A DNA stretch of 64,000 bases from Fumia sp045121595 (lineage in GTDB: Bacteria; Bacillota; Clostridia; Oscillospirales; Ruminococcaceae). The notes beneath the pieces were generated by a model. It made no database searches and was not told the origin of the DNA. It saw only the letters and a list, made by a program, of their open reading frames with translations. The stretch is from the NCBI GenBank assembly GCA_045121595.1, contig JBGVGI010000094.1, positions 1 to 64,000 of the forward strand, read 5' to 3'. Shown here piece after piece: positions 52,774 through 62,187 of this stretch; the first letter of the stretch is position 1, and each line of letters begins with the position of its first letter. The translations under genes were made by a program, and so were the position numbers.

Positions 52774-53358
52774 ATGGCTAAGAAAAATCAAAAAAACACA
52801 AAAGGTAAAATTATTACTGCCGCTTGGGATCTTTTCTACGAGCAAGGGTATGACAACACCACCATCGAAGAGATAATCGAGGAGTCGGGTACTTCAAAAG
52901 GCTCGTTTTATCACTATTTTGAGGGTAAGGATGCTTTGCTTGGTTCTCTTTCGTATATCTTTGATGAGGAGTACGAGCGATTGCAGGATAGTCTGCCTGA
53001 GGATATGAACAGTTTTGACAAGCTTTTGTATTTAAACACAAAACTCTTTGAAATGATAGAGGACAGAATAGACCTTGATCTTCTGACAAGACTTTATTCG
53101 ACTCAGCTTGTAACGAAAGGTGAAAAGCATCTCCTTGACAGTAAAAGAGTGTATTATAAGCTTTTAAAGAAGATTGTTTCCGACGGACAGAAAAAGGGCG
53201 AGATATCCGAAAATCTTACAGTCAATGAAATAGTTAAATTATATGCAATGTGTGAAAGAGCACTTTTATACGACTGGTGTCTGTGTAACGGTGACTATTC
53301 ACTTAAAAATTATGCCAAAAATACAATGCCACTCTTCTTGTCCCAAATTAAAGTTTGA
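52774..53358 (+). CDS. TetR/AcrR-family transcriptional regulator
   Basis: 194 residues. N-terminal helix-turn-helix (GKIITAAWDLFYEQGYDNT, then IEEIIEESGTSKGSFYHYF). Ligand-binding C-terminal domain unassigned. Starts 3 bp after glycerate kinase, so it is probably cotranscribed with the MATE pump and controls it. Confidence 0.9.
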   Translation: MAKKNQKNTKGKIITAAWDLFYEQGYDNTTIEEIIEESGTSKGSFYHYFEGKDALLGSLSYIFDEEYERLQDSLPEDMNSFDKLLYLNTKLFEMIEDRIDLDLLTRLYSTQLVTKGEKHLLDSKRVYYKLLKKIVSDGQKKGEISENLTVNEIVKLYAMCERALLYDWCLCNGDYSLKNYAKNTMPLFLSQIKV

Positions 53359-53413
53359 TTTTTAGTATATATTTTAGTTTATTGTTATTTACCTTAAATA
53401 AAGAACTTACGAA

Positions 53414-53445
53414 AACGCAGTATAGAATTTAGTCTATACTGCGTT
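53414..53445. repeat. Perfect 13-bp inverted repeat upstream of putP
   Basis: AACGCAGTATAGA (53414-53426) and its exact complement (53433-53445), 6-nt loop. No T-run on the plus strand. It ends 5 bp before the putP -35 box, so it may be an operator or a factor-dependent terminator of the TetR operon. Confidence 0.7.
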
Positions 53446-53450
53446 CTGTA

Positions 53451-53479
53451 TTGCATTCTATAAAAAAGTATGTTATAAT
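53451..53479 (+). promoter_or_regulatory. Promoter of putP
   Basis: TTGCAT (53451-53456), 17-bp spacer, TATAAT (53474-53479) with TG extension. Confidence 0.75.
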
Positions 53480-53510
53480 ACAAAGGATTTTAAAAAAAGG
53501 AGTAAATTTT

Positions 53511-55046
53511 ATGGACATTTTAGCATTTGTTTTGTACTTTGTAGCAATGATTGCTATAGGTATCTTTTTCTTCTTTAAGTCTAAAGAAGTAACTGAAAAG
53601 GATTATTTCCTTGGCGGACGCGCTATGGGTCCCTGGGTAACTGCAATGAGTGCTCAGGCTTCCGATATGAGTGCGTGGCTTTTGATGGGACTTCCCGGTA
53701 GTATCTTAGCTTTTGGTTTTGGTCAGGCTTGGATTGGTATCGGTCTTGCAATCGGTACTGCACTCAACTGGATTCTGGTTGCTAAGAGACTTCGTAAGTT
53801 CTCTAAAGCTTCAGGTGATGCTATCACACTTCCTCAGTATCTTTCAAACCGTTTTGCATCCAAGAGTCACGTTCTTAGTGTAATATGCGCAGTTGTTTTC
53901 CTTGTTTGCTTTACAATCTACGTAGCTTCTGCATTCGTTGCAGGTGCTGACGTTTTCACAACACTCGTACCCGAACTTGCAAGAGGTAAAGCGATGCTTA
54001 TCTTTGCTGCTATCGTTGTTGTTTATACTTTCCTCGGTGGTTTCAGTGCAGTATGCTGGACTGACTTTTTCCAGGGACTTTTGATGCTTGGTGCTTTGCT
54101 TATTGTTCCTTTGGTTGTAGGCTTCACAAGAAATCTTGACGTTGCAGCTCTTGCAACTGTATATACTGGTCCTAACGGTGAACAGTTTGAATTTGTTGCT
54201 AACTTCTTCAATGCAAGCTGGAAAGATATTCTTTCAGGTCTTGGATGGGGACTTGGTTACTTCGGAATGCCTCATATCATCGTAAGATTTATGGCTATCA
54301 AGAAACCTTCTATGGTTAAGAAATCCGCAACAGTTGCTATTATCTGGGTTATTCTTTCCCTTGGTGCTGCTATCGTTATTGCTTATCTTGGAAGAATGTT
54401 TGTATACTCAAACGGCACAGACCTTTCTGCTGTTTTACTTGCTGAAGGTAAACAGTCACTTATCTTTGTTGAACTTGCACGTGACGTTTTCCCTGCATTT
54501 ATTGCCGGTATTTTACTTGCTGCTATTATTGCGGCTTCTATGTCTACTGCGGACTCACAACTTCTTGTTGCTGCATCCTCTTTCTCGAGCGACCTTTACA
54601 AACCGCTTGTAAGAAAGAATGCTTCCAACAAAGAAATGGTATGGGTAAGCCGTGCAATCGTTATTGTTATTGCAATAATTGCTTTCTTTATTGCCAGCAG
54701 TAAAGGTAAAGCTGCACAGGCTATTATGGACCTTGTTTCCAATGCTTGGGGTATTTTTGGTGCTGCATTTGGTCCTGCTGTTTTGCTTTCACTTTTCTGG
54801 AAGAGATTTACATACAAAGGCGCTGTAGCAGGTATAATCGCAGGTGCTGTTGTTGATATGGTATGGTTGTGGTTGCCTGTTTCCGGTGGTGCTACACTCG
54901 GTGCTCTTACAGGTATCTACGAAATCATTCCCGGATTTATCATTGGTGCAATCGCTGCGGTAGTTGTTACTTTGATTGATAAGAAACCTTCTGCAGAAGT
55001 TGAAGCCATTTTTGCAACTGCTACAAATAACAGTATTGACGACTAA
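53511..55046 (+). CDS. putP: Sodium/proline symporter
   Basis: 511 residues from ATG 53511 (AAAAGGAG); an upstream TTG in frame is inside the promoter. Thirteen membrane helices of the SSS family. PutP-type blocks: DYFLGGRAMGPWVTAMSAQ, SDMSAWLLMGLPG (Na+ and proline site) and AIIAASMSTADSQLLVA. Imports proline as nutrient or osmoprotectant. Confidence 0.93.
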   Translation: MDILAFVLYFVAMIAIGIFFFFKSKEVTEKDYFLGGRAMGPWVTAMSAQASDMSAWLLMGLPGSILAFGFGQAWIGIGLAIGTALNWILVAKRLRKFSKASGDAITLPQYLSNRFASKSHVLSVICAVVFLVCFTIYVASAFVAGADVFTTLVPELARGKAMLIFAAIVVVYTFLGGFSAVCWTDFFQGLLMLGALLIVPLVVGFTRNLDVAALATVYTGPNGEQFEFVANFFNASWKDILSGLGWGLGYFGMPHIIVRFMAIKKPSMVKKSATVAIIWVILSLGAAIVIAYLGRMFVYSNGTDLSAVLLAEGKQSLIFVELARDVFPAFIAGILLAAIIAASMSTADSQLLVAASSFSSDLYKPLVRKNASNKEMVWVSRAIVIVIAIIAFFIASSKGKAAQAIMDLVSNAWGIFGAAFGPAVLLSLFWKRFTYKGAVAGIIAGAVVDMVWLWLPVSGGATLGALTGIYEIIPGFIIGAIAAVVVTLIDKKPSAEVEAIFATATNNSIDD

Positions 55047-55051
55047 TTTCA

Positions 55052-55079
55052 AAACCCCACCTTTTTGGGTGGGGTTTAT
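55052..55079 (+). terminator. Terminator of putP
   Basis: Stem AAACCCCACC with GGTGGGGTTT and T-rich tail. Confidence 0.9.
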
Positions 55080-55099
55080 TTTTTAAAGGTGAAAATGTG

Positions 55100-56131
55100 A
55101 TGGAAAATTTTTCTGCCAAAATGGATAAGTTTATCGAAGAATATACGAAAGAGCATAAAAACTCAGGTGTTCTGAGGGTTACTGTAAAAGATAAGATTAT
55201 CTATGAAAAATTCATAGGATATGCAGACGTTGAAAATAAAACACCTTTTACAAAGGACTCGATGTTCACCTTGTACTCTCTTTCAAAACCCTTTTGTGCT
55301 ATCGGCACGATGAAGCTTCACGATAAAGGTTTGATAGACGTTGATAAACACCCCGGTACTTATCTGCCCGAGGCAAGAGTTTTTGATGAACGTCTTACGA
55401 TAAGACATCTTCTTTACCACATCAGCGGTTTGCCTGATTTTACTCAGGATGCAACGATGGAAGAAAAGCAAGAGGGGGCTACTTCAGAGCAACTCAGAAA
55501 TGCCTTGAAAAAGCTTTCGGAATTTCCTGTGCATTTTGAACCAGGAAAAGGGCATATTTATGCAAATATAAACTATATTATTCCTGCTTTGATTATTGAA
55601 GAAGTTACTGGAATGGGATATGCTGATTATATGAAAAAAGAAGTTTTTGAGCCTTTAGGAATGAAGAGTGCGGTTGTCGACTTTAAGGGTCTTGAAATTG
55701 AAAACAGAGTTACAGGTTATGAGCCTGACGGCAGAACTGACAGAGTCTGTGAGTATGCTTTGGGGGCTGGCGACATTGTAGCAACTGTTGACGACGTTTA
55801 CGCTCTAAACCTTGCTATTAAGAATAAGACGATGTTATCTGAGAAATCATGGGAAGAAATTTTAACTCCTTCTGACCAGAGTACTATGGGTCTTGGATGT
55901 AACGTAACCGTCTGGCACAACAAAAAACGCATTACTCACAACGGAGGCTGGAGAGGTTTCAGAACTATTCACGTTCAGCTTCCCGAAGAGGACTTTGACA
56001 TTATCTATCTTTCTAACTCCGCATGGGGCGATGCAAGAGGGGATTACGTAAATGCCATTTACAATGCCTATTACGGTGATGATAACAATTCTGGTACCGA
56101 CGTTAAAATGGACGTAGGTTATATTAAATAA
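55100..56131 (+). CDS. Serine hydrolase, class C beta-lactamase/penicillin-binding fold
   Basis: 343 residues, no signal peptide. SxxK motif in LYSLSKPF near residue 59, the Tyr motif YANINY near 157 and a final HNGGWRGF (HxG-type) near 281. Without a secretion signal it is more likely an esterase or D-amino peptidase than a beta-lactamase. ATG 55100 is preferred to the GTG 3 bp earlier from AAAGGTG spacing. Confidence 0.88.
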   Translation: MENFSAKMDKFIEEYTKEHKNSGVLRVTVKDKIIYEKFIGYADVENKTPFTKDSMFTLYSLSKPFCAIGTMKLHDKGLIDVDKHPGTYLPEARVFDERLTIRHLLYHISGLPDFTQDATMEEKQEGATSEQLRNALKKLSEFPVHFEPGKGHIYANINYIIPALIIEEVTGMGYADYMKKEVFEPLGMKSAVVDFKGLEIENRVTGYEPDGRTDRVCEYALGAGDIVATVDDVYALNLAIKNKTMLSEKSWEEILTPSDQSTMGLGCNVTVWHNKKRITHNGGWRGFRTIHVQLPEEDFDIIYLSNSAWGDARGDYVNAIYNAYYGDDNNSGTDVKMDVGYIK

Positions 56132-56165
56132 ATAAAAAACAAATTGATTATTTTTGCAAAAAAAC

Positions 56166-56194
56166 TTGAAAAATTTATCTGTATGGTGTATAAT
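56166..56194 (+). promoter_or_regulatory. Promoter of the TAXI-TRAP operon
   Basis: TTGAAA (56166-56171), 17-bp spacer, TATAAT (56189-56194). Confidence 0.7.
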
Positions 56195-56236
56195 ATACAA
56201 TGGCGTAAAAAATTAAATTTTCAGGAGGTAATTTTT

Positions 56237-57196
56237 ATGAAAAAAATTCTCGCTATTGCTCTTAGCCTTGTTATGGCTTTGGCAGCAACATCTTGCGGAG
56301 GTTCTGCAGGAACAAAAATGACAATGGGTACAGGCGGTACTGCAGGTACATACTACGGTTACGGCGGAGTTTTGGGTAACTACATCACAAACAATGCAGG
56401 TGTAACAGTTAACGTTGTTTCCACTGACGGCTCTAAAGCTAACATTTTGGGTATTGACGCAGGTAACTACCAGCTCGGTACTGTTCAGTCTGACGTTATG
56501 TCCTATGCTTGGGCAGGTACACGTTCTTTCGAAACTGAAGGTAAAATTGAATCCTTCCGTACAGTTGCAGGTCTCTATGCTGAAGCTGTTCAGCTTGTAA
56601 CAATGGATCCTGAAATCAAATCCGTTGCTGACCTTAAAGGTAAAGCAGTTTCTATCGGTGCTCCCGGTTCCGGTGTTTACTTCAATGCTGTAGACGTTTT
56701 GGCTGCTGCAGGTCTCACAGAAGCAGATATCAATGCTCAGTATCAGTCTTTTGCTGACAGTGCTGATGCTCTTAAAGACGGTAAAATTGATGCTGCATTC
56801 ATCGTAGCAGGTGCTCCTACACCCGCTATCACAGAGCTTTGCACAACTAACGCTGCATACCTTGTTCCTATCGATGGCGAAGTTGCTGATAAGATGATGG
56901 CTGACTGTCCTTTCTACACTGTATATAACGTTCCCGCTGGTACATATCCCGGTCAGGATGCTGACGTTCAGACAGTAACAGTTAAAGCTACACTTATCGT
57001 AAATGCTGACGCTTCTGAAGAAGACGTATACAACCTCACAGCTGCAATTTTTGAAAACATTGAAGACATTACAGCTAACCATGCAAAAGGTGCTGAGCTC
57101 TCTATCGCAAATGCTACTGAAGGCATGACTGCTCCTTTCCATAAAGGCGCTGCAAAATACTTTGCTGAAAAAGGCGTAACTGTAGACGCTCAGTAA
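56237..57196 (+). CDS. TAXI-family TRAP transporter solute-binding lipoprotein
   Basis: 319 residues from ATG 56237 (AGGAGG). Signal peptide with lipobox ATSC (Cys20). TAXI signatures: GTGGTAGTYYGYGGVLGNYI near 30-50, NILGIDAGNYQLGTVQSDV, VSIGAPGSG near 145. Delivers its ligand (often glutamate or another dicarboxylate) to the permease encoded next. Ligand unknown. Confidence 0.94.
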   Translation: MKKILAIALSLVMALAATSCGGSAGTKMTMGTGGTAGTYYGYGGVLGNYITNNAGVTVNVVSTDGSKANILGIDAGNYQLGTVQSDVMSYAWAGTRSFETEGKIESFRTVAGLYAEAVQLVTMDPEIKSVADLKGKAVSIGAPGSGVYFNAVDVLAAAGLTEADINAQYQSFADSADALKDGKIDAAFIVAGAPTPAITELCTTNAAYLVPIDGEVADKMMADCPFYTVYNVPAGTYPGQDADVQTVTVKATLIVNADASEEDVYNLTAAIFENIEDITANHAKGAELSIANATEGMTAPFHKGAAKYFAEKGVTVDAQ

Positions 57197-57212
57197 GATT
57201 TTTTAAAAATCT

Positions 57213-57253
57213 GTTAAGTGGCTGCGACAACCTTTCGCCGCAGCCACTTTAAC
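57213..57253 (+). terminator. Hairpin between TAXI protein and permease genes
   Basis: Stem of about 13 bp (TTAAGTGGCTGCG with CGCAGCCACTTTAA, one bulge), 12-nt loop, no T-run. Probably lowers permease relative to binding protein. Confidence 0.65.
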
Positions 57254-57285
57254 ATTTTCTCGTATTTAAAGAAAGGAATTCGGTT

Positions 57286-59229
57286 ATGTCACTTTTTAAG
57301 AAAAAGACAGAATCCCAAGTCCAGGAACCGATGGATATTGATGCGGTAATGAAAAAATTTGACCGTGAGTCAAATACCCGTGTCTGGGAAGGCGTTCCAA
57401 AAATTATCGTAAACTGCATTCTGGCTTCATTCTCTCTCTTTTGTATTTACGTTACGTTGTGGGCAACTTGGCTTGACGAATTGCGTTTGACAACCTTTAT
57501 GGCATTTATCGTTTTTATCGGTTTTCTCGTATTCCCCGTAAAAAAGGGAACACAGAAAGTTAACAGTATGCCATGGTATGACGTAGTACTGATGTTACTT
57601 GGCACCGGCTCATTTTTGTATTTCGCAGTAAATGCGGAGACTATAGGTGCTCGTTTTAATATCACAACACTCGAAGTTTTTATAGGTATTATTGGTATTC
57701 TCTGTCTTGCAGAGCTTTGTCGTCGAAGCGTAGGCTTACCTATCCTTTGTGTTGCGGGTGCATTACTCATATACGCACTTATCTGGGGTTCTACAAATCC
57801 TGATTTCTTCAAACGTATCGTAGAAAACGTTCGTGTGCTTTTTTACTCTAAAGAAGGTATTCTTTCAACTCCCGTCAACGTTTGCTCTAAATATATTGTT
57901 ATGTTTATCATTTTCGGTGCTTTCTTAGAACGTACAGGCATCGGTGATTATTTTATCAATATAGCAAATGCACTTGTAGGACGTTTTTCAGGTGGTCCTG
58001 CAAAGGTTGCGGTAGTTGCAAGTGCACTTGAAGGTATGGTATCAGGTTCTTCAGTTGCAAATACTGTTGGTTCCGGTGCTGTTACTATTCCTCTTATGAA
58101 GAAAACAGGCTACAAACCGGAGTTTGCTGCCGCTGCTGAAGCTTCTGCTTCCACGGGTGGTCAGATTATGCCGCCGATTATGGGTGCTGCAGCATTTTTG
58201 ATGGCAGAAACAGTTGGTGTGGCTTACTCAAGTATAGTATTACGTGCAATTTTACCTGCGGTGCTTTATTTTGCAGGTGTGTTTATCACTGTTCATCTTG
58301 AGGCGAAAAAAGAAGGCCTTCGCGGTCTTTCCAAAGAAGAACTTCCGAGACTTTTACCTTTGCTTAAGCAATCTTATCTGCTTTTGCCTTTGGTACTTCT
58401 TATTTATCTTGTTGGTACTTCCACACGCAGTATTGCTTATGCAGCTGCAATTGCAATTGTTCTTGTTATTATCGTTAGTTTGTTCAACAAACAAAACCGT
58501 ATCACTCCCAAGCGTATTTTTGAAGCTTTGGCGGCAGGTGCCCAGGGTATGATTACCGTTGCTGTTGCATGTGGTGTTGCAGGTATAGTTGCAGGTATCA
58601 TCGGTGTTACAGGTCTTGCTTATCTCTTGTTTAACGGTATCGTTACTTTGGCAGGAAACAAGCTGATTATTGCTTTATTCCTTACAATGCTTTGTTGTAT
58701 AGTTCTTGGTATGGGTGTTCCTACCACTGCAAACTATTGTATTATGGCGGCTACTTGTGCACCTATTCTTGTTTCTATGGGTGTTCCGATCATTGCAGCT
58801 CATTTCTTTGTATTCTACTTCGGTATCGTTGCAGACCTTACACCTCCCGTTGCTCTGGCGGCGTATGCAGGTGCTGCGATTGCTCAGGCTAATCCGATGA
58901 AGACTGCTGTTACCGCCACAAAACTTGCAATTGGTGCGTTTATTGTACCTTACGTATTCGCTTTAAGCCCTGCAATGCTTCTTATCGACACTACTCCGAT
59001 TGAAGTAATTCTTATTACTATTACTTCACTTATCGGTATGTTTGCGGTTGCGGCTTCACTTGAAGGTTATATGCTTCACCATATGCCATGGTATCAGCGT
59101 ATGATGAGCATTGTCGGAGGTTTACTCCTGATTTATCCCGGTATCGTTACCGACTCAATCGGTATTGCTCTTGTAGTAATCGTGGTTGCGGTTCAGGTTA
59201 TAACTAAAAAACGAGTTAAATTAGCTTAA
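57286..59229 (+). CDS. TRAP transporter fused 4TM/12TM permease
   Basis: 647 residues. DctQ-like small domain (about 40-170) fused to the DctM domain. DctM signatures: LEGMVSGSSVANTVGSGAVTIP near 245 and EASASTGGQIMPPIMGAAAFLMAE near 283. Na+-driven uptake with the preceding TAXI protein. The fusion is normal for TAXI systems. Confidence 0.95.
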   Translation: MSLFKKKTESQVQEPMDIDAVMKKFDRESNTRVWEGVPKIIVNCILASFSLFCIYVTLWATWLDELRLTTFMAFIVFIGFLVFPVKKGTQKVNSMPWYDVVLMLLGTGSFLYFAVNAETIGARFNITTLEVFIGIIGILCLAELCRRSVGLPILCVAGALLIYALIWGSTNPDFFKRIVENVRVLFYSKEGILSTPVNVCSKYIVMFIIFGAFLERTGIGDYFINIANALVGRFSGGPAKVAVVASALEGMVSGSSVANTVGSGAVTIPLMKKTGYKPEFAAAAEASASTGGQIMPPIMGAAAFLMAETVGVAYSSIVLRAILPAVLYFAGVFITVHLEAKKEGLRGLSKEELPRLLPLLKQSYLLLPLVLLIYLVGTSTRSIAYAAAIAIVLVIIVSLFNKQNRITPKRIFEALAAGAQGMITVAVACGVAGIVAGIIGVTGLAYLLFNGIVTLAGNKLIIALFLTMLCCIVLGMGVPTTANYCIMAATCAPILVSMGVPIIAAHFFVFYFGIVADLTPPVALAAYAGAAIAQANPMKTAVTATKLAIGAFIVPYVFALSPAMLLIDTTPIEVILITITSLIGMFAVAASLEGYMLHHMPWYQRMMSIVGGLLLIYPGIVTDSIGIALVVIVVAVQVITKKRVKLA

Positions 59230-59258
59230 AAAAGAACGCCTTTGGCGTTCTTTTTTTT
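59228..59258 (+). terminator. Terminator of the TAXI-TRAP operon
   Basis: Stem AAAAAAGAACGCC with GGCGTTCTTTTTT, loop TTT, long T-run. Confidence 0.95.
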
Positions 59259-59267
59259 ATAAATATA

Positions 59268-59296
59268 TTGATAATTTTCTTTGAAAGTGGTACAAT
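59268..59296 (+). promoter_or_regulatory. Promoter of trkA-trkH
   Basis: TTGATA (59268-59273), 17-bp spacer, TACAAT (59291-59296). Confidence 0.65.
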
Positions 59297-59327
59297 TAAT
59301 TAAACTGAATCAAAAGGAGTGTTTTGA

Positions 59328-60701
59328 TTGAATATTGTAGTTGTAGGCTGCGGTAAAGTAGGAACAACACTTGTCAAAGAACTTGTTGCAGAAAAACATA
59401 GTATTGTTGTTATTGATAATGATATATATAAACTTGATGAAGTCGGTAACGCTCTGGACGTTATGTGTGTTCAGGGACAGGGTGAATCGGTTTCTGTTTT
59501 GAAAGAAGCAAAGGTTGATACCTGTGACCTTTTGATTGCTATGATGCGTTCTGATGAGCTTAACTTGCTCACTTGTTTGATCGCTAAAAAACTCGGAGCA
59601 AAGAATACAATTGCCCGTGTTCGAAATCCTATTTATGCCGATGCAGTTAATATTATTAAAGACGATCTGGGACTTAGTCTTCATATTAATCCCGAACGTG
59701 CGGCTGCCAGAGAAATTTCAAGACTTATCCGTTTCCCGAGTGCTATTCAGGTTGAAACCTTTGCTAAGGGACGCGTTGAAATTATGAAGTATGAAATCCC
59801 TGAAACTTCTGAAATTGCGGGTTTAAGGCTTTATGAACTCCGTCAGGCTTTCAGAACTTCAGTGTTTATCTGTGCGGTTGAACGTGGTAATGACGTTTAC
59901 GTACCTACCGGTGATTTTGTGCTTCATTCAGGGGATAAGATTTCTTTTGTAGCACCGATTAAAGAAGCTAATGATTTCTTTACCAAGGTTGGTGCTATTG
60001 CCAATAAAATCAAAAACGTTGTTATTTTGGGTGGGGGAACGCTTACTTATTATCTTACCAAAATGTTAATAGAATCAGGACACAAGGTAAAGATAATTGA
60101 AATTGACAAAGAACGTTGTGAAGAATTAAGTGAGATTTTGCCCGAAGCTATGATAATTCACGGAGATGGTACCAATAACTATCTTCTCCACGAAGAGCAC
60201 ATCGAAAATGCCGATGCAATTTTGAGTCTTACCGGTGTTGACGAGCAGAATATTCTGATGTCTATGTACGCTTATCAGCAGGTTCCCGATGCTAAAATCA
60301 TTACCAAAATCAAGCATTTCGACTTTGACGGTGTTTTAAAGGGTATGTCTATAGGCAGTATCGTTTATCCCAAAACAATCACTGCCGACAGAATTTTGCA
60401 GTATGTACGCAGAATGCAGAACTCCTGGGATTCAAGTATGGAATCTATGCATAGAATTGTTGACGACAGAGTTGAAGCACTTGAATTCAGAATTCGTCAG
60501 AATTCTGATGTTGTTGGTATTCCTTTTGCCGAACTTAACATCAGAAAAGGTACACTTATTGCGTGTATTACACGTAATGGTAAAACCTTTACACCTATGG
60601 GTAAAGATTCCATTCAGCTTGATGATACAGTAATCGTTGTTACAACTCACAAAGGAATAAGCCGTATCGAACAGATACTTGACGGCGAATCGGAGAGATA
60701 A
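59328..60701 (+). CDS. trkA: Trk potassium uptake regulatory protein TrkA
   Basis: 457 residues, TTG start after AAAAGGAG. Two tandem RCK units: VVVGCGKVGTTLVKEL (NAD site, residues 4-19) and VVILGGGTLTYYLTKML near 228, each followed by a TrkA-C domain. Cytosolic gating ring of the TrkH channel; trkH starts at the next base. Confidence 0.95.
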   Translation: MNIVVVGCGKVGTTLVKELVAEKHSIVVIDNDIYKLDEVGNALDVMCVQGQGESVSVLKEAKVDTCDLLIAMMRSDELNLLTCLIAKKLGAKNTIARVRNPIYADAVNIIKDDLGLSLHINPERAAAREISRLIRFPSAIQVETFAKGRVEIMKYEIPETSEIAGLRLYELRQAFRTSVFICAVERGNDVYVPTGDFVLHSGDKISFVAPIKEANDFFTKVGAIANKIKNVVILGGGTLTYYLTKMLIESGHKVKIIEIDKERCEELSEILPEAMIIHGDGTNNYLLHEEHIENADAILSLTGVDEQNILMSMYAYQQVPDAKIITKIKHFDFDGVLKGMSIGSIVYPKTITADRILQYVRRMQNSWDSSMESMHRIVDDRVEALEFRIRQNSDVVGIPFAELNIRKGTLIACITRNGKTFTPMGKDSIQLDDTVIVVTTHKGISRIEQILDGESER

Positions 60702-62141
60702 ATGAACAAGAAATTAGTTTTTAAACTTAACGGATATATTCTGTTGTTTGACGCAGTTGCTATGCTTTTGCCGATGCTTGTGGCTTTATATTACAAAGAA
60801 GCTTCGGGTCTTGCTTTTATTCCTGCAATTGCTATAAGCGTTGTAATTGGTTTGCCCCTTGTTTTCTTGAAACCTAAAAGCAATTCTCTTTACGCAAGGG
60901 AAGGTCTTGCTACTGTTGCAATTGCCTGGATAATAATTAGTATTATCGGAGGACTTCCTTTCTTCTTTTCGGGAGAGATACCGAAGTTTATCGACTGCAT
61001 TTTTGAAACGGCGTCAGGATTTACCACAACGGGTGCGACAATTCTTCGTGACGTTGAAGCGTTAAGCAGATGTATGCTTTTCTGGAGAAGCTTTACCCAC
61101 TGGATTGGTGGTATGGGAGTGCTTATTTTCGTTATGGCACTTGCACCATTGGCTGGCGGCAACAATATGCAGCTTATCAGAGCGGAGTCTGCAGGACCTC
61201 AGGTTGAAAAGATTTTGCCGAAAGCTCATATGAATTCAAAGCTTCTTTACGGCATTTATATCGGTCTTACTTTGTTGCAGGTTATATTCCTGCTTATTGG
61301 CAAAATGCCTTTCTTTGATGCTATAACTACTGCTTTGGGTACTGCGGGTACCGGTGGTTTTGGTATTAAAAACTCAAGCCTTGGTGGATACAGTATGTAT
61401 ATTCAGGGCGTTGTAACTGTGTTTATGATACTTTTTTCTGTGAATTTTACTTTATATTTTCTTATTATCGCAGGAAAAATTAAATCAGTTTTAAAAAATG
61501 AAGAACTTCGTGTCTTTTTAATTTTGGTATTTGGTTCTTCGATTCTCATTACACTGAATAACTATGGTATGTTTGATAATATTTTCGAAGCGTTTCATCA
61601 TTCAATTTTCTCCGTTGCTACCGTTATATCAACTTCAGGTTTTGCTACTGTCGACTTTAATTTATGGCCTGATTTCTCAAGAGGTATTTTATTTATTCTT
61701 ATGTTTGTCGGTGCCTGTGCAGGTTCAACAGGTGGCGGTATAAAGATTTCAAGAATGATCATCCTCTTTAAATCTTTAAAACGTGAATTTATGTCTCTTA
61801 TTCATCCTAAGAGTGTTATGACTATTAATATAAACGGCAAGAAAATTGACGATGATTCAGTAAAACACGTCAATGCATATATTGTATGTTTTGCTTTGAT
61901 TTATGTAGTTTCATTCCTTTTGATTTCTTTAGATGGATTTGGATTTGAAACTAACTTTACCGCTATATCTGCGACTATGAATAATATCGGTCCCGGTCTT
62001 GGAATGGTTGGTCCTTCGGGTAATTTTGCGGATTTTTCAGTTTTATCAAAAATTATTCTTACGATTGATATGATTTGCGGAAGACTTGAGCTTTTCCCGA
62101 TTATGATTATCTTAATGCCACATACATGGAAGAAAAACTAA
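60702..62141 (+). CDS. trkH: Trk potassium uptake protein TrkH
   Basis: 479 residues. Membrane channel with the repeated selectivity-filter loops: SGFTTTGATIL near 106, GTGGFGIKNSS near 217, STSGFATVDF near 315 and NNIGPGLGMVG near 430. Ends in the terminator. Works with TrkA. Confidence 0.96.
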   Translation: MNKKLVFKLNGYILLFDAVAMLLPMLVALYYKEASGLAFIPAIAISVVIGLPLVFLKPKSNSLYAREGLATVAIAWIIISIIGGLPFFFSGEIPKFIDCIFETASGFTTTGATILRDVEALSRCMLFWRSFTHWIGGMGVLIFVMALAPLAGGNNMQLIRAESAGPQVEKILPKAHMNSKLLYGIYIGLTLLQVIFLLIGKMPFFDAITTALGTAGTGGFGIKNSSLGGYSMYIQGVVTVFMILFSVNFTLYFLIIAGKIKSVLKNEELRVFLILVFGSSILITLNNYGMFDNIFEAFHHSIFSVATVISTSGFATVDFNLWPDFSRGILFILMFVGACAGSTGGGIKISRMIILFKSLKREFMSLIHPKSVMTININGKKIDDDSVKHVNAYIVCFALIYVVSFLLISLDGFGFETNFTAISATMNNIGPGLGMVGPSGNFADFSVLSKIILTIDMICGRLELFPIMIILMPHTWKKN

Positions 62142-62171
62142 ATAAACCGCCGCTTTGAGTGGCGGTTTATT
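62141..62171 (+). terminator. Terminator of trkA-trkH
   Basis: Perfect 11-bp stem (62141-62151 with 62161-62171), 9-nt loop; only a short T-run. Confidence 0.75.
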
Positions 62172-62187
62172 GTTGGAGGATATACTT

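Noticed and set aside
55100..56131. Assignment as a resistance beta-lactamase
   Set aside because: The SxxK and Tyr motifs are shared by many esterases and peptidases and there is no secretion signal.
56213..57142. 309-residue open frame antisense to the TAXI gene
   Set aside because: Same shadow effect; rich in Cys and Ser, no motif, no start signal.
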